NCBI GenBank assembly: GCA_028023455.1
Contig: JAQFVV010013398.1
Span: 1-64,000, forward strand
From: Epiperipatus broadwayi
Taxonomy: Eukaryota; Onychophora; Udeonychophora; Euonychophora; Peripatidae
DNA length: 64,000 nt
Direction: 5' to 3'
Under the pieces are notes generated by a model. The model did no database searches, was not told the DNA's origin, and was given only the letters and a program-made list of their open reading frames with translations. The translations under genes and the position numbers were made by a program. Of this stretch, positions 34,991 to 46,740 are shown in pieces; within the stretch, counting starts at the first letter, position 1; the number at the start of each line of letters is the position of its first letter.

Positions 34991-35531
34991 CCATATAGAA
35001 ACATTATTGAAATAAGAATTAGAACTATTAATAATTGGTCTCACAAGCACCCGTTCTTTATAAATTTTGGTGTTCAACAAATTTTAGCATTGAAAAAAAA
35101 AAGAAAAGTGTATTTGTTTGATTCTTTTATAATTTTATCAATGCATAAAAAAGATAAGTTTATAATGTTATTTAAGTGGAAAACAATGCATCCAAATCTA
35201 TTTTTCTGGGTTTAGTTTATTTTTAAAGGAAAAAAACTAATATGGATGATAAAATGAAATATATAATTTGATATGAAAAGTCATATCAATGATAAAGTAT
35301 TAATTTAAGTTTAAAGGTTTTTTTTGAATTATTATTATTGTTGAACTCTGAATAAGAGATAATTATACTTTGGTATTTCCTGTCTGATTTTATTGTAGAA
35401 TTATAGAATATGTAAAATGTTATTAAATTGCTTATGTCTGCAATTTTATTATACACTGAACTACAATTTATATCTAATTACTATTTTGTTTTTAAAATAC
35501 AATGTTTTATTTTGATTTTGATTGAGACATT
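34991..35531. other. AT-rich stretch upstream of the signal-peptide exon
   Basis: No obvious TATA-initiator arrangement can be singled out in this AT-rich DNA. It would contain the promoter if 35532 is a true first exon. Confidence 0.4.
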
Positions 35532-35586
35532 ATGAAGCTTCTTCTGATAACATTGATAGTGGCGCTCAGCTTTGTGTATTCAGAAG
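35532..35586 (+). CDS. Candidate first coding exon: secretory signal peptide
   Basis: An ATG begins MKLLLITLIVALSFVYSE: a lysine, a 13-residue hydrophobic core and a small residue before the end, a textbook signal peptide. The frame meets GTAATT at 35587 after the first base of the next codon, which gives a phase-1 intron directly after the signal peptide. That exon structure is common in animal secreted proteins. The GC content here (TGGCGCTCAGC) is above its surroundings. The next exon is uncertain; two acceptors near 37148 and 37234 are candidates (see 37149-37426). The mature protein, and therefore the function, is unknown. Confidence 0.5.
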
Positions 35587-36802
35587 GTAATTGTTTTTTA
35601 GCTGTAAGGTAAAATTTACTTTTTTTTCTATTTAATAAATATGGCAGCTTAAAGTATATTCATTATTCATTGAGCTCGTCGTTTCCAGACTCCGATATTA
35701 TTCATATCGACCATTGACTAATAATGATATAAGGATTTAACAAGAAACCAATTAGTACACACAATAAATTAAACAAAAAATCAGTCTTATTACTTTGAGC
35801 ATAATAATAATGAAAACTAAAAAATAATGATCAAGTACTTTCGAACTGAGATGCAGTGAGGATTCAAAATCAAAAAGATCTCAAACTATTTCTAGTTGAG
35901 ACAAACATCACTCTTGTGAACTGGATGCAAATGTTGAGCCCAGCTCGTTATTATCATCATCAAAAATAATGTAAGCTATATGAAAGACTTTGAAATTATA
36001 GAGAAGTAGGGTCATGTTTAAAATGATAAACTATATATATATACCTATTATCAGATATTATCCAGACCCACATATTGTAATATAGATCGGGCACAAAATA
36101 TGTTATAATTATATGAAGAAATAGAACAAAAGAAAAGGAACATATTATGTTTGCTGTGAATTTTATATATTTAACAGTTAACATGCAATAAAAAGGTTTG
36201 CAATGTTTGTGCTCTTATACAAAAGTAGTTTCGTATTGTCATGAGTTAGTTTATTATCTCATTTTAAGTATAAGTATACTTGGCAAAGCATAACTGAAAT
36301 AAAATCGGTATATATTAATATCGGTTTATGGATTCGTTTCTGTAATAAGATTGAGATCAAATTCTAGATTAACAATAAGAGTCACAAAGAACAATCTTAC
36401 ATTTTTTTGTAAAAAATGAAAAGATCTATCTAGTGGTATTGATTCCGTTAATCAGACATTAAATACAGAAAAATATATACTATTTCAAAGTTAAGTTGCT
36501 TTGGATATGTTTTTTATTAGCTCAAAAGAAGGTGTTTTGTAAATTTTTTTTCTACTGTGATTAAAAAAAAGAAAGGCCAAAAATTATATTAGTGATTAAA
36601 AATGCTTAAGTTAGAAATGTTGTTTAATTAAAATCTTATGTAAGATAATCTAGTCATTGATTAGAAGGGATTTTCAGGTTTTCAGATATAATAATTTTAT
36701 GTTTGGTTTGGAATGTAGAATTTAATTAGAGAATTGTCATATTTACAAAGGTAATAGCTCTAATTTTAGTTTGCAATGTTCATTAAATACGAAGTGTTAC
36801 AA

Positions 36803-36884
<82 letters not shown>

Positions 36885-37148
36885 AGGAACATGTATAATG
36901 TAGTGGAGGGGATGTATTAGTGAATCAATTAATTAGGCAGCTGGAACCAAAAAAGGTAGGTATAGCAAAAATCAGCTTTAACTACTAGAATATCTTATAA
37001 GCGATATTATATTTCGGGGTAGTATTGCTGCTATATAAAAATATTTACTTTGTGTGACAGATAATATGATCATTGCTAAATATCAATTTACTCATAGTAT
37101 TATTTGTTCCTCCAAGTATGTGATAAACCATTCTATTATTACTTGCAG
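35587..37148 (+). other. Putative intron region, with (TA)n(GA)n microsatellite
   Basis: If 35532-35586 is spliced to an exon near 37.15-37.24 kb, this is its intron. It is AT-rich, with a pyrimidine tract ending TTACTTGCAG at 37148. The only repeat is the compound microsatellite at 36805-36883. Confidence 0.35.
36805..36883. repeat. (TA)n(GA)n compound microsatellite
   Basis: About 28 TA units followed by about 11 AG units. The same compound order occurs at 52987-53111. Confidence 0.97.
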
Positions 37149-37426
37149 TTTAATTCTGAAAAACAGTATGCAGGCATTGCGTGTGTGGTTAATACGTGTG
37201 ATGCTCTGAATGTTTAGCCTGATATTTGCCATAGGTATTGCCGGAGAAGTAACACTGAATGTTTTAAAACAAATTTTGGAACACTGCCTGGTTGAAAATA
37301 CGATTCTTTTAACAAGCCTATACTGCCTATCAAATTACGAATGAAGCTAGAAAGTAACACGAAGAAGAAGGCCATGAAGCGCTTTAACCTAGATAATTTT
37401 AAAGCCAAAATGTTAGTGTAGCATAA
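37149..37426 (+). pseudogene. Possible decayed exon of a small cysteine-containing protein
   Basis: Starting at a good acceptor (ACTTGCAG, 37148), the phase-0 frame reads through to TAG at 37424 with two internal stops (TAG 37214, TGA 37296). It holds CVVNTC, then ICHRYC and TECFKTNFG, and a lysine-rich C-terminus (KKKAMKRFNLDNF). Cysteine spacing and size resemble a small secreted disulfide-rich protein, which would suit the signal-peptide exon 1.6 kb upstream. However, exon 1 ends in phase 1 and this frame starts in phase 0, so a direct join fails. An alternative acceptor (GCCATAG, 37234) gives a phase-compatible frame of about 37 codons ending at TGA near 37345. I cannot decide between these. 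No family is recognised. Confidence 0.3.
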
Positions 37427-38789
37427 TGAAATATATGGGTTCAGTAAAATACATTTAAACTTACAAGTTATTGTTAAAAAAAAATCCGCGATAAGTTATT
37501 TACATATGTTTATTATATGATTATGATTATTTCTTTTCCTGATGTTTATTATATTATTTTATATTAACATTAACTGAAATGTTATATGTTATAATGGATA
37601 TTGCAAGATTATCGATTAATGTACTATAAAGTTAGTTAATATTTTATTTTCTCTCGTTTAGATTTTTATACATTATTTTTGTATATAGTCCTCAGGGAAA
37701 GACTGTTGTAATTTTACGATTCTTATTACTATTTTGTTTATTTTTTTGTTATTCGTTAACTAAATAAACTTTGTTATTAATATAATAGAAGGCATTTAAC
37801 TGAGTGCTACTCTTGTTAACTGATTCATTCCACAAATTAGTTTATATTCAAATACATCGTCAGCATTATCGGGACCATGGATTAGTCTATTATCTATGCT
37901 ATGTTACTACAAGAATGTTAACAGACATTAATAAAATTGTAGAGCAGATATCTATCTTGTTTGTGTTCATTGGTGACTCTTCTGTAATAAAACATGGTCA
38001 TTACTATGAGTATCTAAGTTGAACTACGAGGGTGGAATGATCTTAGGACATATTATTAGAAAAATAATTGTCAAAAATTATAATGATGAGGAAATATAAC
38101 GTGTTTTTAGTGAACATAGGGAACAATAATAGAGTAATTAAATACTGCTTGATCATCTTCATCAATCCTGAATGGAGCCATAGAGAAAATATCAATAATA
38201 TGTGAAATATTGTGGTCAATATTGATAGTTCTCTGGACAAGAATGACTCATTAATAATCAGTTATAACAATTTCTGTTACATAGTTAATGGCTCAAGTAT
38301 AACCCCATTAAATTCATTTATCTGAGATTGTCTTAAGTAAATTGCACCTAACACAATACATCTTATTTAAATCATAATCTAAATATTGTTAAATAAAGGT
38401 CAAACTATGGCGACCATTTAAAGACTTAAAAAATAAATATTTGGAAATTGTAGATTTCGAACTGACTTACACATTATTTCTAAAGTACAAATAATATTAT
38501 TATTTAAAAAAAATTTTAGTTATAGAATTGTTCAGTAAATAAAATATATAAGGGTATAAATCGACCGGAATAGCAAATTAAATAAATATATCAGTAAATA
38601 TTATACAAATAGTTATCTAAAAGTACTAGGGAAATGGATAGAGCGGTCAATAAGAAAAATCTGTATAGAGTAATTAATTATCCATGATGAAAAGTGCATG
38701 TGAGGAGATGTTCAATAGCGTACAGATATACGATATGATTGAAGAAAAGAAATATAATATAGAAGTGTATGATCATGAGAACTAAAAGC
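37427..38789. other. AT-rich stretch without recognised genes
   Basis: The frames at 37804-38022 (+) and 38043-38240 (-) show no family resemblance. No splice-flanked exon is seen. Confidence 0.45.
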
Positions 38790-40560
38790 AAAAGCAAGCT
38801 GTTGGAAGAATGGAGATGCAATAAGAAGTAAAGCCCAACAATGAAGAAAATATGACCAGTGAATCAATCATAGAACTAGTAAACAATGAATTAATGAAGT
38901 AAAATCAAAATCATTGACTCTGTAGTAAAATGAGTGACAGACCATGGTGAAGTTATTTAACAAATGCAAGAAGAAAATCAAAAATCAATGCTACATATGC
39001 TCACAGAAAATCAAAAGCAAATTATGATAGAAAAACAACAAGTAATGCATATTTTGGGTTTAGAGAAACTCAAGATAGAGTAGTTCATATAATAAGTGAA
39101 AGAAAGAAGAATTATTATTAAAACTGGACCAGGGTATGAAGTCACTGGAAATAATGATATGACCCTAGAAATAAAAATGAATGAGCACAAGATGAAAATA
39201 GAGAGAGTATGAAATCATGATGAAGTTAAAGTTAAAAATATAATTTCTATGATACCATGTCACAAACTAAAAGGTGGGTGTGGAATAGAATTCCTTCACT
39301 AAAAGTCTCCAGGTAGCTCAAACAGAGAGACTAGGTGAGATTGAAAAACTAGAAGTTAACAAGAAAGGAATGGTTCAGATTAAAGATCAAACATAGTCAA
39401 AAGGGAGGAGGTTAGACTAATACATGTTCATCAAACATGGGTATGAAAGTAGAAGAAGTGTCTTGTATTGATCAGATTAATTCAAACCCTATTATTCTTT
39501 GTACTATGGCAAAGTAGTTAGTCAGTTTTTGAAAATTCAAATATTTAGAGGTCATTCAAATGAAATAACAATTTCAATACCTTAATAGTTTAGATAAGTA
39601 TTTCCAACTGAATTCAATATGTGAGGGGAGAATAAATTCATGTTTATCTATAGCCATATTCAGAATGCATTACAAGCATGATGAAATTCAATACATAAAA
39701 AACAGATACATTTCATAAATATGAAAACATTTTGCTGGGAAATTACTTGATTGATGAGTGTCAGAATTCGGTCATTTTATTTCAAGAAATATATAAGACA
39801 CATAAACTGCTACCCACCGTTTTTACACTGGAAAGTCACAAAGTTATGAGCTTTGACAGCCTATTCTTTATCAGAGAATCAAATGATATGTATAATTTAT
39901 CACAATTTGCATACCAAAAGGGAATAGGTTTTAATCAGCACAGACCCATAGACATAAAGCAGATAGATGAGTTGCTTAACATGTTAGGTGTGAACATACC
40001 TCACATGATTTTGGTTCACCATAGATTAGTATAACTCCGAGTAGAAAAGTAATATATGTAAATGCCATCGTTATTAAAAAAGAAAAAAGGTACAGAAGAA
40101 CTAAAAATTGCATAAAATAATAATGCCTTTGGATAAGCCATATGCAAACTAAAAGAGTAGATCTTAATTCAGACATATGAATGGAGAAGAGTGACAGTCT
40201 TGTAAGTCATCTGTACCCAGCTAAAGATATACAGTAACTAAAAGTGTAAATAAAAGATAAGGATGGAATGTGTTTAAAACTAAAAAGATATTTGATACGT
40301 CATTCCTCATATCACGGCTCTCATATTTATCAAAAACATGAACAGAAATTCAAAATTATATATAACTATATAGTTAACCTGATATGTACATGGATATATT
40401 GAGTCTCAATTTGTAAATCAAAAGTATAACTTATTTTAGAAGAACTGGGGTAGAGATGTTTTTAGATACTGGTAACCAAATCTTTATAATATCAAAGGAG
40501 ATATATGATACAAGTTATCCAGGTGAATCCTTAATTTAGTCCTTTCCAAATAACTCTGGG
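38790..40560 (+). pseudogene. Decayed LTR-retroelement relic with aspartic protease motif
   Basis: Purine-rich plus-strand sequence unlike its flanks. 38960-39120 translates in pieces to glutamine- and lysine-rich coiled sequence (LTENQKQIMIEKQQVMHILG), as in Gag or linker regions. 39732-40034 is a 100-codon open frame of unknown identity (LDECQNSV-like start, later QHRPIDIKQIDELLNMLG). At about 40445-40530 the frame reads GVEMFLDTGNQIFIISKEIY. FLDTG followed by a hydrophobic strand and ISKEIY is the active-site hairpin of retroelement aspartic proteases, with DTG intact. No reverse transcriptase was found downstream before 42300. The element class is probably Ty3/Gypsy, from the protease resemblance only. 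Confidence 0.5.
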
Positions 40561-42315
40561 TAATAATAAAAAAGCTAAATTTGCCTTAATAAAATGATGA
40601 ATCATGTTTTGTTGGTTCTACAGTGACTTGACCATGATTATTACATGCATTACATTATTTGCTATGGATAAAGGTTTGAATTTATTTTCAGAGATTCATC
40701 TTTCTCCATTATAATTTGCCTCATGTAGATTAGCAATTACTATGGATGAAATATTCAAGTTAGCATGAGAACCCTGTCACAATATATTATTTTTATGAAA
40801 TGTCTAGAGTCGTAATTGGATATGAAGATAAAATTACAATCACAAATTATTAGTCATATCATGTTTGATGTTAGCTGATACATCTCCAATAGTAAAAGAA
40901 AATAACAATTGCCAGTAATTATAGAATGGAGCATTATTTTCAAGCACTCCTCATCATACAATAAACTGCTTCTTATGGTAAAAAGATGGATCAGGGATGT
41001 ATATCTAGATCTGAGAGCTCAATAAAATAGTAATCCAAAATAGAAATATTTCTTCACCAATCCATGAGCTTATAATAAAATTTGAAACCAAAAATATTTT
41101 CTTCTATCTTATCTCTAGCTGTTGAGATACCAAGCTTCAACCCAAAGACCACGAATGTGCTTCATTTGTGTTCAGAAGATATAACATCATATTCAGTTTA
41201 CATGTTTAAGAATTCATGAAAATTAATATTTTTCGTTAAAAGATGCCACTATTGTCTATTTTACATAGAAAAAAACATTCCATCTAAAGAAATGCCATTT
41301 CACAAAAGCTATCATAACTATCAATAAAATGCAAAATCCTTGCCAATAATTATGCTTTTTGAGCATATTTTCTTATTTAAAATTTTTTAAAGTTAAATAA
41401 TAAATGATGGTTTATTGCTTAATTTCAAATCCAAGAAGTGACATATCTAAGCAAAAATCATACTCCAGTGGTTTGAACTCTGAACTTCTGTCTTATCTAC
41501 AGCCATTTGGTTTTTTCGTGTCCATAATATTTTACATTGTTGTAGGCCAAACTGTTTTTTTATCACGTTTTTACATTAAATCAGGTTCACTATGAAGAAC
41601 TTGTCTATGCTTACTGTCATTCATTTTTCATAACAATTATAATATTCAGCTTGCTGTAAGACGTATTTTGATTTTTTCATGTGGTGCCTGACTTATGTTT
41701 CTGAATCAGACATGCTAGCAGTTTCAGTCTCATAGATTAAAAATATGGGTTAATTTCTCTTTCACCTATTAATAAGCTATTTCTTCGTGAATTCTTTAAG
41801 ATCCAAGAGTTGATTTGCCACTTGTCGTAATTAGTTATTGGACATTCACTTTAACATAACTATTTTCAGCTTGTTGCCCACTCTATTGTTGATAAGTATG
41901 TATCTGTCTGCATGCTCATAAGACATTTTCCAACCTACTGCCTTGTCAATATGAAATTCATTAATGAAGATATTATGCAGTGTTATTTTTTAAAAATCAG
42001 CTGTGGAATTCTTCAAATACAGTTTTATGATCTTTTGAAATGAGATATTCTGCTATGCCTAGATAACTTTATACTATTTCCCCACTTTTTCTTGAAATGT
42101 TTCCTGAACCAGTCTACTAAATACTTAGTGGAATTACTGACAATAGCAGCTGAATACATGTTGATAAATTTTATTAGAACTAAAAACTCAATACAAAATT
42201 TATAACTTAACGTATATTTATTAATTTGTGACAAAAGTAATAAATATAAGAGTGAAATCAATCCAATTATCAATCTTATTGGATGATCCATAACATAATA
42301 TATATATATATATAT
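40561..42315. other. Non-coding stretch between two LTR-element remains
   Basis: Mostly AT-rich. It may include further debris of the element at 38790-40560, but no RT or integrase block can be read. It ends in a (TA)n tract (42298-42315) that borders the Gypsy element. Confidence 0.4.
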
Positions 42316-43983
42316 TGCAACAGGGCAGGTATAATCAAACCCTGTTGCGATAATTAGACAAATACGTATTTGTATACTTAACGCATTATTAATATATATA
42401 TATTATTACTAAGGTATTATTAAAAATATATATTATTTTACTAACAAAACTAATATTTACAAGTTGATGTACAATCAACGATCATTTGCGTGGTCGTATT
42501 GAATTGATTTAGTTATTTTAATTAAAAAGAACTCATAAAAGAGGTATGGGGGGGGGGTTATACACTTGCTCTGATTTTTTTCTCTTTCTTTTGCCAAACC
42601 CAGCTATACACATCGCTATGTATATGTGTGAGTGCGTTTTTGAACCATTAAAAATAAAAAATTCACAAAATAAAAAGGAAACATTTTGTTTGATAAACTT
42701 TTTAAATATATACATATTAAGTCAACAAAAGAACTATAAATGTCAAGATGGAAGACAGTGATTTTGAAGAACAATGGAAGTAATTATCATAAAAATCTTG
42801 GAATGTCTAATTTTAATTAAATATTAATTGGAAAGAAATAGGTGTAAAAAGCTTTTGTGATGCATTCCAACAAAGGCATATGGAATGTGAATGGAAATAT
42901 AATTGAAAATGAATGAAAAGAAAGATAAATTTGATAATTAAAAAAAAAGAAAAAATTAAGGAGAGTATAAGTTTGAGAGTGGAAGAAAGTGGACGTTAGA
43001 CTGATATACAGAAATAAGATTCCAGAAATCAGATTATATATTGATAAAATATGGTCAGGCTGGCATAGAAGCTTCAATGTACGAGGGGTTCGAATCCTTC
43101 CCCCGAATGTATAGCAGCTGCTGATATCAGAGAAGGGACATCCAGCCTGGAGAATTGCCTCAATAAGTAACAATGTTGAATCATCATAAGATGAAGAAAA
43201 TAAATAGACTTCAGCCATGGAATCCGAACTTCAAAAAAGTTCGTTCACTGACAAAGGACCGGAGATTTTCTTTTCGCCAGATGAATTCGATCAATTCCCC
43301 AGGGAAACACAGGTACTTTTTCTCTATTTCCATATATATGTCACTTTTAGTAATCTTACTCCACAAAATTGAGAAAACTGTTATTTGACAATTGTGAACT
43401 TAAAATTTCTTTTCTTATGCACGGAGAGTTCAAAATTATTTCCTATGGGATTTATTAGTGTATAAATTAATCCATAATTAAATCTTCGGTGCAAAATACA
43501 TATAATAGCATATTTGTGTGTGTGGGAGTTTTGGAAAAGAGAGAAGAGACACTAAATTCAACTTATGTAAATAATATATGTTTTTTTTATAGATACGTAA
43601 ATATCATTGCTAATAAATGTGTATAAAATGAATGGTTTTGTTTTTGTGTTATGAGTTTTTTTTAAAAATAGAAAGAAAAAAGGGAGGGTTAGATCTACTG
43701 CCGGTAAATTTTACCACCAGTCCTGAGCAGAGCTAGTCCAGGGGCATTTCCATATTGGTATTCCAGCTATCCCAGCATAATTCTTATAGAAATATAGGAT
43801 TGGCGCTTGAGGTCATAAAGTGATGCTCATAAATATGCTGGGTGATAAAATGGAATAATTTAAGAATAAATATTTTTTAAACAATTATGCATATACGTGT
43901 ATCATTATATACATACACACAATCTTTCAAGATTATATATATGTGCATAAAATATATATGGAAAATGGTAAATCCCGTTATAA
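42316..43983 (+). repeat. 5' LTR of the Gypsy element (1668 bp)
   Basis: Starts TGCAACAGGGCA and ends CCCGTTATAA just before TGGCAACCC. Compared with the 3' LTR it has about 27 bp extra near 42395-42430 and about 50 bp extra at 43074-43123. The latter segment contains a perfect pol III B-box consensus, GGTTCGAATCC (43087-43097). It carries a 32-codon reading frame ending at a splice donor (43217-43312). Confidence 0.93.
43217..43312 (+). CDS. Small LTR-encoded reading frame ending at a splice donor (5' LTR)
   Basis: An ATG opens 32 codons beginning MESELQKSSF and ending RETQ, followed directly by CAG|GTACTT, a fair splice donor. In the transcript of the element this would be a 5' leader exon; spliced to an acceptor in the long leader (43984-44900) it could supply the N-terminus of Gag, which otherwise lacks a clear start. 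The copy in the other LTR (49570-49665) has the same length, no indel and the same donor. The role is an inference from position and conservation only. Confidence 0.4.
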
Positions 43984-44001
43984 TGGCAACCCAACAAAAG
44001 G
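43984..44001 (+). other. Putative primer-binding site
   Basis: TGGCAACCCAACAAAAGG lies at the exact point where the two LTRs diverge. It begins TGG, the complement of a tRNA CCA end, as expected for minus-strand priming. I cannot name the tRNA. Confidence 0.55.
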
Positions 44002-44945
44002 GCATCGAAGAGAAGTAGGTCAATGAGGATAAGAAAAAAATAAAAGAAATTAGCATGATTTTTTTTTTGAGAAAATAAATAAAAATATACATATCATTTT
44101 TGTCTGATCATTATTGTTTTAGCTAAAAGAAAAAATTAGGAAAATGGAAGTTATATTATATTGGCAGATTTGGATGTAGTTAATATTAAGTTTATAAGAA
44201 TAAAAAAAAACTTTTTAGGCTATATGAAAAATACCAACTGAGTGCAGAATATAAAAGCATTTCATAAAGTAATCAGTTTAGGTTAGACTGTTTTTTAAAG
44301 AACTTTCAGTTTGTTATGGATTTTTTTTTGTAAATAATGAACGTAAATGTTTTTCTTGTTCGCGATTAATCTTTTTTTTTTTTTAAAAAAGTAATACAGA
44401 TATTTTAAAAGAAAAAAGTAAACAAGTGTTTAAGTGGTTAACACTTTATAATTAATCCATTTTAATTAGATACAAAATAATTATTTGGCTTTCTGTCACT
44501 TATTACTATAAGATGTCATAACCAGATAAAATTTTATATATATATATACATATTAAATTAATGTCGTTTAAAAAGAAATTCGAGTAATGAATTATATTTA
44601 ATTTACACCCACACAGTATCTATGATTTTAATATATTTTACACTTTTTACTTTTATAATCATTTTGACAATTTCTGAATTTGAAACTAACTTTGAAATGA
44701 AGGTTTTGATATAATAATAGTCTATCTGCACTAGTTTTCAAAGTGAAGTTTTATAAAAGTGGAAAACAAGAGTAAGTTGAAATAACATAGTGAAATATCG
44801 ATCGGTCGACAGTAAAATTATAAATATATATACTTAAGAAATATTGAAGGCATAAGGAAGTCCGGGAAGGGGAAGCATTGTGCTTTGGGGGTTTGGAGGT
44901 TTGGAACCTAGCATGTAGAAAATATATATATATATATACATCACA
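44002..44945 (+). other. Long AT-rich leader of the Gypsy element
   Basis: About 0.95 kb between the primer-binding site and recognisable Gag, with no coherent frame until about 44850. Possible splice acceptors are at TTATTGTTTTAG (44122) and ACTTTTTAG (44218). A (TA)n tract lies at 44923-44938. Confidence 0.5.
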
Positions 44946-45331
44946 TAAAGAGGATAGAGTTGATAAGAATAAAAGTATTTGGGGGGAAGAAGGAAGAGAT
45001 GCCAGTAGATCACCTTAGGAGTTTGCAAAGATACTTTGTGTGTTATGGAACACCAGACAAGGTGAGAACAATAATAGCATCTTGCCACCTAGAAGGGCAG
45101 GCCATGGATTGGTGGAACTCATTGCTATACCAACCACAGACATTTTTAGATTACAAGACAGACCTGGAGAGTGAAGAAAGGCAGGACAACATTAGATCCC
45201 AATTGATAAGAGAGAAGTTTCAAGAGGGTGGACCAGAGGAATATGTGCATTTTAGGCATCCAGTGGCCACACTCACAACATTAGAAGCATGTAATTTGTC
45301 AGAGAAACAGATTGTGAGGATAGTCTGCTGA
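44946..45331 (+). pseudogene. Gag capsid region of the Gypsy element
   Basis: The frame reads IRIKVFGG, then PVDHLRSLQRYFVCYGTPDK, ASCHLEGQAMDWWNSLL and YVHFRHPVATL. The pattern of LRS..RYF, LEG.A..WW and a later hydrophobic heptad is that of retrotransposon Gag capsids, which assemble the cytoplasmic particle. The frame stops at 45331 with TGA. About 200 bp between here and the protease are frameshifted (45436-45540), and no CCHC knuckle is visible. It lacks a clear initiation codon upstream of the first methionine at 44960. Confidence 0.8.
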
Positions 45332-45544
45332 AACCTGCCAATAAGAATAGGATTGATGCTAGAGAAAGGAGGAGAGAACTCGTCTAAAGAAATAGACCAG
45401 ATATTGAGTCAAATGGAAATAAGTGCAGAAATGAGATGGATTTGAGAGAAAAAGGAAGTAGACCAAGGAACAGATATAATATTCAGAGAGCAACTGAATT
45501 CAAAACACACGAGGAACCTAATTTGTTTATGGGAGGACCACGTA

Positions 45545-45880
45545 ATGAGATATGCATGCCAAACATGTCCAAAAATACAAATAGCAGCAGGACAGACCAA
45601 AGTAGAAGCACTTATTGATTCAAGGAGTCAGGTCTCTGTAATAACAGAAAGATTGTATTATAAACTCACCAGAGAACAACCAAATATATTTGTTCTACCA
45701 TTGAAAGCTGTACAAGTGGCGATGGCCAACAACAGAAAGGCCAAGGTTGAACCCAAACAAATATGGCTGGATGTCAAATTCCAGGGAGTAAGTTGCCCCC
45801 ATGTATTCCTAATCATGAAAAATTTGATTTGTGATGTCTTATTGGGAACTGACTTTTATACAAATATAAATCCAAGTTGA
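45545..45880 (+). pseudogene. Retropepsin-like aspartic protease of the Gypsy element, active-site altered
   Basis: Contains EALIDSRSQVSVITERLY and, near the end, DVLLGTDFY. In retroelement proteases the first is the D-S/T-G flap-facing loop, followed by a strand, and the second the hydrophobic-G-x-D strand (usually LLG.D). Here the glycine after DS is arginine (DSR), a change expected to abolish activity. The length, about 110 codons, fits the domain. It ends at TGA, 4 bases after the next frame opens. Confidence 0.82.
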
Positions 45881-46551
45881 ACTATGAAAGTAGACAAGCC
45901 ATATGTAATGGAGAGGTGGTTAGATTTATAATGGATAGCACAGATAGTTCAATAGGGGATGTGCAAGTTGCCAATGAACACAATGATGACTTGATAACAG
46001 AAAAAATAGACCAGGCAAAGATTGCTTGGGGAGAAGGGAATGAAATACTAAGAAAGATACTGAAGGAATACAATCAGGTATTTTCAGACAGGCCAGGCAT
46101 GATCCCAGGGTTCGAACAAAGGATTCAGGTAAATGAAACACAACCATTTAAGGCAAAATCATACCCAATTCCTCATCAATATAGGGAGCAGGTGAAGGAG
46201 CAGATAGATCAAATGTTGAAATGTTGTATTATATCAAAAAGCTCCTCAGCTTATTGTAACCAGATAGTCATCGTCAAGAAAAAGGATAATTCCGTACAGT
46301 TATGTCTCGATGTGAGGCAATTGAATAAAGTCATGGTCCCAGATTGTAACATACCACCACCCATGCAAGAATTGCTTGGGAGATTTAAAGGAAAAAATAT
46401 TTTTTCAACATTTGATCTGACAGCAAGCTATTGGCAGATAAGGCTGCACCTGGAAGATTGTAAGTATACTGCCTTTAGATATGATGGCTGCTCATATCAG
46501 TTTAACTGTATGCCATTCGGCCTGATTAACAGTAGGGCTGGTTTACTATGA
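45877..46551 (+). pseudogene. Reverse transcriptase, N-terminal half, of the Gypsy element
   Basis: About 225 codons. FKAKSYPIPHQYREQVKEQI and SAYCNQIVIVKKKDNSVQLC lead to the CLDVRQLN, FSTFDLTASYWQI (catalytic Asp of block A) and YQFNCMPFGLINS blocks. The frame stops with TGA at 46549. After that stop, CLDQVL continues in the same frame for about 14 codons before a frameshift; the catalytic YVDD lies in the next frame. Confidence 0.9.
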
Positions 46552-46740
46552 TGTCTAGATCAGGTATTATCTGCTGAACTCAAAAATAGTTACAATGTAT
46601 GTGGATGATGTATTGGTGGCATTGGCTAGTGTGGAAAAACATGCCAAAGATGTGGAAATGTTTTTAAGGGAATGTTGGAATCAAGGTATCAAGGTAAACC
46701 TGAAGAATAGTGTGCTATTTCAAGAGGAAGTTACATTTTG
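46552..46740 (+). pseudogene. RT palm fragment with YVDD, out of frame
   Basis: The frame from about 46592 reads TMYVDDVLVALASVEKHAKD, with YVDD the catalytic pair, and continues to FQEEVTFW. It sits in frame +1 relative to the preceding RT half and shifts back at the TTTTGG run near 46735 into 46738-47466. So two indels (about 46590 and 46735) and one stop (46549) separate functional RT blocks. Confidence 0.85.

Noticed and set aside
42533-43218. Several open frames on both strands in the 5' LTR (and the same in the 3' LTR)
   Set aside because: They are not conserved in length between the two LTRs, unlike the 43217 frame, and contain poly-G and poly-A runs.
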